A program made the translations under genes and the position numbers. The notes below the pieces were generated by a model, which saw only the letters and a program-made list of their open reading frames with translations, had not been told where the DNA came from and made no database searches. A DNA stretch of 64,000 bases from contig OX235279.1 in NCBI GenBank assembly GCA_944472155.2, positions 155,270,199 through 155,334,198 of the forward strand, given 5' to 3'. Source of the DNA: Trichobilharzia szidati. Taxonomy: Eukaryota; Platyhelminthes; Trematoda; Strigeidida; Schistosomatidae. Every line of letters starts with the position of its first letter. Positions within the stretch are counted from its first letter, which is position 1. Of the stretch, positions 57,360-64,000 are shown one piece after another.

Positions 57360-58860
57360 CTATGTAAATGTAAAGTAGTAATGGAAAAGCGCGTCAAGGT
57401 CACTTGCCGTAGCTTCATAATGTTTTCTTCTGTCTTCCCTGGCACTTTTATTTACTCTTTTGTTCAATGCTTTGTAGCTTACATTCAACTCCTGTTTTTG
57501 TTGCTCGTCGATGCACTGGATAATCTTTTGTTTCAACATCCTTCTCTCTTCTGTTAGTCTCCATGTGTCCGTAGTGGGCCACTGACTGTCTTGTCTCTTT
57601 TTTCTGTCTAGAACTTTCATGTGGGTTTGACCCCATACTGCTTTCAGGCTGTTACAGTGCTATTCAATGCTTGTCTCTTCGTTGGTGTTGATTCGTGTCA
57701 CTGCCTTTTCGCTTATGATTGTAGTGAAAATGTCCTTTGTGGCCTGATCCTTCAGTTTTTGAGTATTGAACTCGGCTTGTGGACTATCTGCAGCTCTTGT
57801 TTCTCTGAAAGCTTTTAATTTGATTTGGATTGTTCCCTTTACGAGATAGTGGTCTGAGACAACATCTGCACGTCTTCTTGCTTTTCTGTCCAGTAGGCTG
57901 CGTCTCCACTTCCTTCAGCAGCATTGAGATGAAGTCAATTTGATTTTTGGTTCGCGCATCTGGTGACACCCATGTAGCCTTGCGGATATCCTTGTGTTTG
58001 TACACTAACTCATTGAGGGCTCAGAAGTCGGCGAAGATTTCTCTATTTTCATCCACTTCTCCGAGAGCTTCTCTACCCATAATGAGTTCTCTTCCCATGT
58101 TTTCTGGTCCCACTTTGACGTTCATGTCGCTCATTGAAATTTTAATTTCACTTACTGGAATATCGTCCACTACTGCCTATAGTTGCCTGTAGAACTCTTT
58201 TATCTTTTCTGGGTTTGCATTGTTTGTGGGTGAGTCCGTTCCAATTCCATTTGCTTTTACATATTCCCAATACTTGAATTCCGTATCTTTTCGCCTCGTT
58301 TGCAATCTAGGCAGCTTCGCCTCCACATGGATTTTTCTTTTGGCGCATGGAGACTCATCTTGTTGAAGTTTCTATAGCAGCTTTGTTTACAGGATGGGAT
58401 TGCTAGCCCCACGCCCGAGAAGCGGGTTGTTACACTAATGTTTACTTTACAGAGGAACGACCTTGGGTGTTGCTCCCCTTAGAATCAGGAAAACAGGGAA
58501 TAAAGCGACCAGAACAACACCAGCGAAAGGGAAAGAATCCACAACAGGAAGGGCAGTGACAACAACAACAAAAATAAACCGTAGCAGTAGTATCTCTGTC
58601 AGATACAGTTAACAAAAATGAGATCGAAACCACAGACTCACTGGCTTGGGCAGCCTTAGACATACAAATCCATCAATATATACAATCATAGATACTCGTT
58701 AAGGCTAAACAGTCACAAAATGGCAAAAAGATAGTTATAGATATTATGGGTCAACAAGACTATATCCACAGATCCAGTGTTCGAAAGGCAAGTAATTACA
58801 ATGAGTTCCACAACTTATTGACAAGAAACGACAGAGTAATAATAGTTTTATATGACTGAG
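57360..58860 (-). mobile_element. RTE (SR2-like) LINE, copy B (5' part only)
   Basis: The 5' UTR at 58380-58800 closely parallels that of copy A at 56890-57290. The coding part includes the endonuclease end TWVSPDARTKNQIDFI (about 57960) and linker RKKRQDSQWPTTDTWRLTEE with CIDEQQKQELNVSYKALNKR, then stops at about 57400. The RT is absent. Unlike usual LINE truncation, the 5' end is kept and the 3' end lost, right where copy A begins. Confidence 0.75.
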
Positions 58861-59279
58861 TAAATTTTGCGTGCTAACCGAAATGCCTCTACAGAGGTAA
58901 GTGAGACATTTCATGGGTCAACATATACTGCATGTCATACCTTATCGGCTGTTTGAAGCGACGTCTGACTAAACTAACACTCATATACTTCGCAAACATT
59001 TTTAACCTAGCAACTTTAAACTCTGTTATTTCCTGAAGATTTAAGCTTATAATGAAGCTAAAACCTGCAATTTCCAGCTGTATTTCATGCTATTTTAAAG
59101 TTTGGATGTGCTGGTGCCAACATAAAAAACAAAAACAGTAGGAGAGCTATGTTTTCATCGAAAAACCATAGTGATGATATAGGATGGTTGGAGGCAGAGA
59201 GATTTGGACTTACGTTTCGTAATTGTTGGGAATGTCAAATCCACGGGGGACTGGACATATGACCCTTGAGTTTGGAGGC
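58861..59279. other. Unassigned spacer
   Basis: No gene, RNA or repeat recognised. Confidence 0.4.
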
Positions 59280-59790
59280 TAGCCTGATGAATGTTCCCAG
59301 TCAGGCAAACGAATTCTTGCACACATGTTCATTACTAATCAATACCACTCCTTACCAAAATAACATGAATCATTCACAGGAGTTAACCCAGAGTTTGCTT
59401 CTAAGGAATACTGAAATGTGGCGACCAGTTGTGGATAATATACATATTCCTGTTTATGCAGGAACATGTCAATTGCACAGGCATGGATAAGTTATTATAT
59501 AAATTACACATATTTCGATGTATGCTGAACTACAGTTTGGTTGTTCTTTCTGACATTAGAGTCAGTCGGAACAGTCTGCTAAATAGTCTGTTTGTGTAAC
59601 ACATAAAGAGATATAGAAATATTGTCTTCGCATTAACGGAAAACCCAGACATCAGATGAATGTAATGTAAATATCTGTGAAAAATAAAGCTTGAAGTCAA
59701 TTCCCCTACCTAACTTTGTTGTGAACAGCATCCTTGAGTTAAAGTTTATTGATGTATAATGTTGATATCAGTGATATATTTATTGCAATT
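59280..59790 (+). repeat. L-II 3' UTR-like solo repeat, second copy
   Basis: GAGATATAGAAATATTGTCT, GAAAAATAAAGCTTGAAGTC and AACTTTGTTGTGAACAGCAT follow 31365-31495. Also parallels 49311-49745. It runs into the acceptor of the next feature. Confidence 0.55.
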
Positions 59791-59796
59791 CTTCAG

Positions 59797-60119
59797 CAGT
59801 CTTATCGTACGAAAGAAATTTGGTCGTGGATACGAAAGCTAGATAAGGTCATGTTGGATTGTTTTACTGCATCAAACGGGGCCGAGGTCGTCTCCAGAAC
59901 TCTTAATTGGCTCCATTTCTGTTTGCATGACAGACTGTACACGTAAGTTGAGTAATACATTGAAAGCTGTTTGAAAACCAGTTGCTTCTTTATTTCAGAT
60001 CACGAATACTCCTTGTACAGAATGTTGGCCAGCGTCTTCAAGTGGTAGCATGGGATCATTCATGGAATTTGAGTGGTTATGAGTTAAATGGTCTGGAGTC
60101 CAGATTCATTTCAGTTTAA
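59797..60119 (+). CDS. Last two exons of an unknown gene
   Basis: Exon 59797-59942 follows TATTGCAATTCTTCAG and ends at a GTAAGT donor. A 56-base intron ends in CTTCTTTATTTCAG. The last exon, 59999-60119, ends at TAA. Joined product: SYRTKEIWSWIRKLDKVMLD, CFTASNGAEVVSRTLNWLHF, CLHDRLYTSRILLVQNVGQR, LQVVAWDHSWNLSGYELNGL, ESRFISV, about 88 residues. Phase 2 to 1 across the intron. No family recognised. Upstream exons were not found: the acceptor borders a LINE-derived repeat. It could be the 3' end of a host gene, or a captured fragment. The exon start may be 59797 or 59800 (CAGCAG). Confidence 0.5.
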
Positions 60120-60349
60120 ATGTAGGGTTGCTCGACCTCAACCAGGAGGTAAATAAAAGTGTAGGCTCAGCAGCAGAATACCAGAAAGACAAAGTATGTG
60201 AACATGAAAAGAACACTAATGTTTTAGGTATATATAAATGTTTATAAATATATATAACCGCATAGTAAACATTTCCTTTATTCTAGTTGTGTTTTCATGT
60301 ATTTTTGTGAAGTCTTAGAGTTTATTTAGTGTCATAATATATATTAATG

Positions 60350-61718
60350 AGTCTAGGCGTTTTAGTGTTCTTACACCTGATGCGTTTTAGAAATAAGCGG
60401 TGAGGTCTGATTGGCATAGTCATTGGGATGAAACAGTTTAAATAGTAAGCGTTTAAAGCTTATAATAGAGTGACAGATCCTATTTTCTAGGGGTAAACTA
60501 TTCCAGAGCTTAGAATACATGACTATGAAGAAGTTTGCACGGAGTGCTGTTTTACAGTTTTTCCTAGATACTGTGCACGTTTGGTTACGCAGGTTGTAGG
60601 AGCCTTCCGCCGAGAACTGTATCTCCTTGCTGTCTGAGAATTATATTTTGTGCAAGACTTCAAAGAAGAATGTTAGGTTAATGCTGAGTCGTCTCAACCA
60701 GAGTGGGCCGATACCTAGAATTATACACCTTGATGTGTAGTCAATTTCGCAGTAAAAACCTAGTAGTTTAGATGTGAAGTACCGTTGGACACTTTATATT
60801 TTGAGCTTGTCACTTAAGTGAGTGCTGCTGAGAATAAATGGACTATATTCTAGTAGTGGTCTGATACATGTTTTATATAATATAAGTTTCGCCTCGTAGT
60901 TGTGGAAATTCCTGAGTATGCATCCTAAGAGCATCCTCGATTTACGCGTCTGTGATGCCACTTGCTCAGAAAATGTCAGGTCACTAGAGTACCTGAGTCC
61001 TAGGTCAACAACATTTTGGAGTTTAGGCAAGTCAATTGACTCAAGTACCAGTTTGATATTTATTGAGGGTGCACCGAAACAGATCCAACCACATTTTTAA
61101 GGTTGAATTTTAGGTTCCATGTGGAGGACCATGCAGTTACTCTATCTAGTTCTTCCTGAACAGCTTTCTGAAAGTATCCTAAGTCATCACAGTGGAATGT
61201 GTAAGCTACTTTAAGATCATCTGCAAAGATGAATGGTTTACCAAGTGAGAAACAACTGCATATGTCGTTGACATATAGAGTGAATAGGAGGGGGCCTAAG
61301 ACGCTACCTTGAATTATTCCAGAAGTGACTGGACTAGGTTTAGAGTTTACAGACCCCAGTCTAACTACTCGGGACCTATTGTTAAGGAATGATTTAATCC
61401 ATCCTAATAATGGGTTACGTATTCCAAAGGAGTTCAGCTTCTTTATTAGAAGCAAATGGTCAACGCGGTCAAAGGCTTTGGATATGTCGAAGTAGATGAC
61501 TAGTACTAGTTGCTGTTTGTCTCGGCTACTGGTTATATAATTAAAGAAGTCAAGGTAACAGATAGTGAATGATATGGATTTTAGGAATCCATGTTGGTTG
61601 GGAATTAGGATATTGTGGCTGAGCATACGTTTACAATAATAACTTTAACTATTCTTTCCATAATTCCAGATGCCATGGGTGTTATATTGATTGACCTATA
61701 GTTGTTGACTTCAGCTTT
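60350..61718 (-). mobile_element. LINE related to family L-II, with reverse transcriptase core
   Basis: Minus-strand coding begins at about 61718 (EVNNYRSINITPMASGIMER), continues in the frame 61626-61060 and then 61030-60794, and fades by 60350 in 3' UTR. There is no endonuclease; the right end abuts an RTE copy. Confidence 0.75.
61060..61626 (-). pseudogene. Reverse transcriptase core of the L-II-related LINE
   Basis: 188 codons: ILIPNQHGFLKSISFTICYL, LVIYFDISKAFDRVDHLLLI, GIIQGSVLGPLLFTLYVNDI and GKPFIFADDLKVAYTF, then WSSTWNLKFNLKNVVG. Catalytic boxes FDISKAFD and FADD are intact; the usual VPQGS is IIQGS. A frameshift near 61050 leads to the tail LRYSSDLTFSEQVASQTRKS and LILYKTCIRPLLEYSPFILS at 61030-60794. 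N-terminal domains are missing. Confidence 0.8.
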
Positions 61719-61724
61719 CGATCC

Positions 61725-62532
61725 ACATTACTAGGTCACGAGTATTCTAGCCGGTCGCAAGCCCGGATAAAGAGGGATGGTTGGGGCGTGGTGCTAGCAA
61801 CTCCACCCCCAAAACTTAACCAAATTGCTACTAAAATTTCAACGCACAAATATATTCAAAATTCTAAAAATACAAACAATAACCTTATTTTTCTCTGGAA
61901 TCGGGGAAGTGAAATGACGCAGGCTGGTGAAAGCCTTCGGGAAGCCAGTCAGCCGATGTGCCTTCTTTCGATGAAAGCAAAAATAAGGATGGGGACGTGG
62001 AACATTCGTACAATGTACGAAACTGGAAAGGCTGCTCAGGTAGCCACAGAAATGAGGAGATATAAAATAGAAGTGTTGGGAATCTGCGAGAGCAGATGAA
62101 ACGGATGCGGAAGGTGCCAACTACCAACTGGAGAGACAATAATCTACTCCGGTCACCCAGGGGACGATCACGAGCACACCGAGGGAGTAGCCATCATGAT
62201 GTCACCAGCAGCAGCTAAAGCTCTCATGCAGTGGGAACCAATCTCCTCCAGGATACTGACAGCCAGGTTCAACTCAAAAGGAAGGAAGGTTACAATCATT
62301 CAATGCTACGCGCCTACAAACGTCTCAGAACAAGAGAAGAAGGAGGATTTCTACAGACAAATACAAACAGTAATGGACAACGTCCCAAATGGCGATATCA
62401 AAATCCTGATGGGTGACATGAATGCGAAACTGGGAGGAGACAATACAGGAAGAGAACTCATCATGTCCGACTCATCATGTGTCTTGACGCCCTCGGTGAA
62501 ACGAACGAAAATGTTGAACTCTTTTAGGAGAT
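61725..62532 (+). pseudogene. RTE (SR2-like) LINE, copy C: 5' region and endonuclease, cut by gypsy P2
   Basis: Reads MGTWNIRTMYETGKAAQVAT, VLGICESR then a stop, TIIYSGHPGDDHEHTEGVAI, SKGRKVTIIQCYAPTN and ILMGDMNAKLGGDNTGRELI, ending in GETNENVELF. N of TWN, E of CES-R and D of GDMNAK are endonuclease residues. The stop after CESR at 62098 breaks it. At 62533 the LTR of gypsy element P2 begins. Confidence 0.75.
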
Positions 62533-62873
62533 TGATGGTATCGACGTTCGCGAGTTGTACGGATTATACTAACGCAAGATCTTATACCAACAACCTCAAT
62601 AGTGTTCGTTCTTCGAGTACCAAATGGTAAAGCAAAAGACCAGATTTTGTCGTCCAAATACGATATATATTTTGGGACCAAATCGCGGGTAGGAATGAAT
62701 GCTTAGCTAGCTAGTAATCGTGCACGCACGTGACACGATGGAGCACCAAATGGCGGGGATGCTTGACCGTAAGCCTTCAGCTAAACAAGTCGACTTAAAC
62801 AGTGGTGGTCAGCATCCAATGTTGAGTGATGATTGCTGTGGTTAATAATTTTGGGGAATTATTTACCGCTACA
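62533..62873 (-). repeat. 3' LTR of gypsy element P2 (341 bp)
   Basis: On the minus strand TGTAGCGGTAAATAATTCCC ... GATACCATCA. A purine tract (AGGGGGGGAGTGAGC) lies directly before it at 62874-62888. Related to the LTR at 32925-33261. The partner LTR is beyond the window. Confidence 0.7.
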
Positions 62874-62888
62874 GCTCACTCCCCCCCT

Positions 62889-63326
62889 AGTGGGTTTGTG
62901 AGGACCCTAAGACATGACCAGCCGGAAGTAAAAAAATCTCGATGGTTCCCTGATGGGTGAAAAAAATCTTCCAAGCGGCTTGATGGAGAGCCTGCTGGTC
63001 TGTCTGCCTATGCTAATAGGGTGTCTGTACATAGCTTCCTCAGTGTTGTTCGTTGGATCCCGTGCTTCGTTTGTTTCCTGTCCAGTGCCCGTTGCACCTG
63101 GAAAAGAAAACAAGAATGCTGAGAACCTTGTCAAGAAAAATGTACCAAATAAGCGTTTTTTTACCAAAAAAAATGACATGCATCTACTATACAGTAAAAT
63201 AATGTAAAGTTCAAAATATCGGGAAAAAATATATACATCTTATATAATTTTATGTACGGTTATAGGAAAAATATCATTTACTTGTGTTAAATGATGCAAC
63301 ATAAAAAAAATTGATGTGTCACTCAG
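62889..63326 (-). other. Untranslated stretch of gypsy P2 between integrase stop and purine tract
   Basis: A/T-rich, no credible frame. Belongs to P2 by position. Confidence 0.5.
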
Positions 63327-64000
63327 TTATGTGAGATAGGTGTGAAGGTATTCTGGGAATCTAACGTGACGTCCAGAACGCGTTTTTTTAGAGTGATCGA
63401 CCGAAGGTTCGGTGGCTTTCGCCGTGCTAGGGAGTTCTTCAAAGACTGAAGTAGATTCAATTACTTGTGAATTATCGGGTACGTTTAGCTCCAGGCTAAT
63501 GGGATTACCTTCCAAGTAAGCTGGTTTCAGACGGTCGATACTGACGGTGTCTTCGCGGCCTTTTTTGTCTAAAACGAAGAATTTATCAGTACGTTTAATC
63601 ACTTTATATGGTCCGTCATATGGGGGTTCTAGAGGACGACGTACCGAGTCGCGACGAACAAATACATGTGAAGAAGTTTTTAAACAAGGGTGAACGAAAA
63701 CATCAATGGACTGTGGTCGGAGGGGAGCAGGTTTAACTGAACGCATAGCGTTTGTAAGCCTGCTGACGTATGAGGAGTGATCTACCACTGGTGGGAAGCT
63801 CGAGGGAGAAACAAACTCACCTGGCAGTCGTAGTGTTGTGCCATATACTAGCTCAGAGGTAGTACAACCTGCATCGGTTTTTAAGGCGTTTCGTATCCCT
63901 AGGAGAACTAACGGAAGGGATTCAGTCCAATGGGTGTTATTTGCAGCTGATAAACCAGCTTTCAACTGCCTGTGTAGACGTTCTACCATACCATTCGCTT
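63327..64000 (-). CDS. Integrase C-terminal part of gypsy element P2, running off the right edge
   Basis: Open frame of 220 codons from the edge to a stop at 63327: MVERLHRQLKAGLSAANNTH, TTSELVYGTTLRLPGEFVSP, LKTSSHVFVRRDSVRRPLEP, YDGPYKVIKRTDKFFVLDKK and VSIDRLKPAYLEGNPISLEL, ending RSGRHVRFPEYLHTYLT. The E of MVER is the last integrase catalytic residue; PYDGPYKVIKR to SIDRLKPA is the C-terminal DNA-binding domain, and GRHVRFP is typical of CsRn1/Boudicca-like gypsy elements. No stop or frameshift is seen in this part, so P2 may be a recent copy. Confidence 0.82.
   Translation of the reverse strand, partial: ANGMVERLHRQLKAGLSAANNTHWTESLPLVLLGIRNALKTDAGCTTSELVYGTTLRLPGEFVSPSSFPPVVDHSSYVSRLTNAMRSVKPAPLRPQSIDVFVHPCLKTSSHVFVRRDSVRRPLEPPYDGPYKVIKRTDKFFVLDKKGREDTVSIDRLKPAYLEGNPISLELNVPDNSQVIESTSVFEELPSTAKATEPSVDHSKKTRSGRHVRFPEYLHTYLT

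Noticed and set aside
1..64000. CRISPR arrays, bacterial operons, phage genes
   Set aside because: No spaced direct repeats, no Shine-Dalgarno-led gene runs; content is eukaryotic with spliced genes.

Overview
The window looks like nuclear DNA of a trematode flatworm, most likely a schistosome. This is inferred from low-GC sequence, long repeat-filled introns, RTE (SR2-like) and CR1/Jockey-like LINEs, two kinds of Ty3/gypsy elements, tRNA-derived SINEs, and relics resembling the hammerhead-bearing schistosome SINE. It is not bacterial: no operons, and coding sequence is split into exons with GT-AG introns.

Positions 1-27401, minus strand: one large host gene. Eleven coding exons could be assembled by eye. 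Every splice phase agrees, giving 1967 codons from the start codon at 27401-27399 to the window edge, where the reading frame is still open. The N-terminus, the RRLPPP/SIKAE/VSLVPPGG block, the LDFDERIVFSDGED block and the DEWETASEGS block identify a PRRC2 (BAT2) family protein. That family is linked to translation initiation and stress granules. The introns are packed with old repeats: an unclassified family (called family A here) always lying antisense to the gene, LINE tails, tRNA-like SINEs and hammerhead relics. Intron 1 also holds a decayed LINE.

Positions 27467-31087: upstream flank and intergenic DNA with one short tandem duplication and no gene I can support.

Positions 31088-46830: a nest of transposons. 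A decayed gypsy element P on the plus strand (LTR at 32925) is split inside its reverse transcriptase by a young gypsy element M on the minus strand (35199-45697, flanked by CCTT). One LTR of M is split by a 5.5-kb element with terminal inverted repeats and a 10-bp target duplication (35500-41018). That element is in turn split by a LINE (36325-37945). The inverted-repeat element carries a six-exon minus-strand reading frame of about 224 codons that I do not recognise. It is the most novel item in the window.

Positions 46830-64000: almost all retrotransposon debris. It includes a near full-length but dead LINE (about 50100-53330), RTE copies in tandem (54433-58860), the last two exons of an unknown gene (59797-60119), a minus-strand LINE (60350-61718), and an RTE fragment cut by a second gypsy P element (P2) that runs off the right edge. 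Apart from PRRC2, the two unknown spliced frames and selfish elements, no genes were found.
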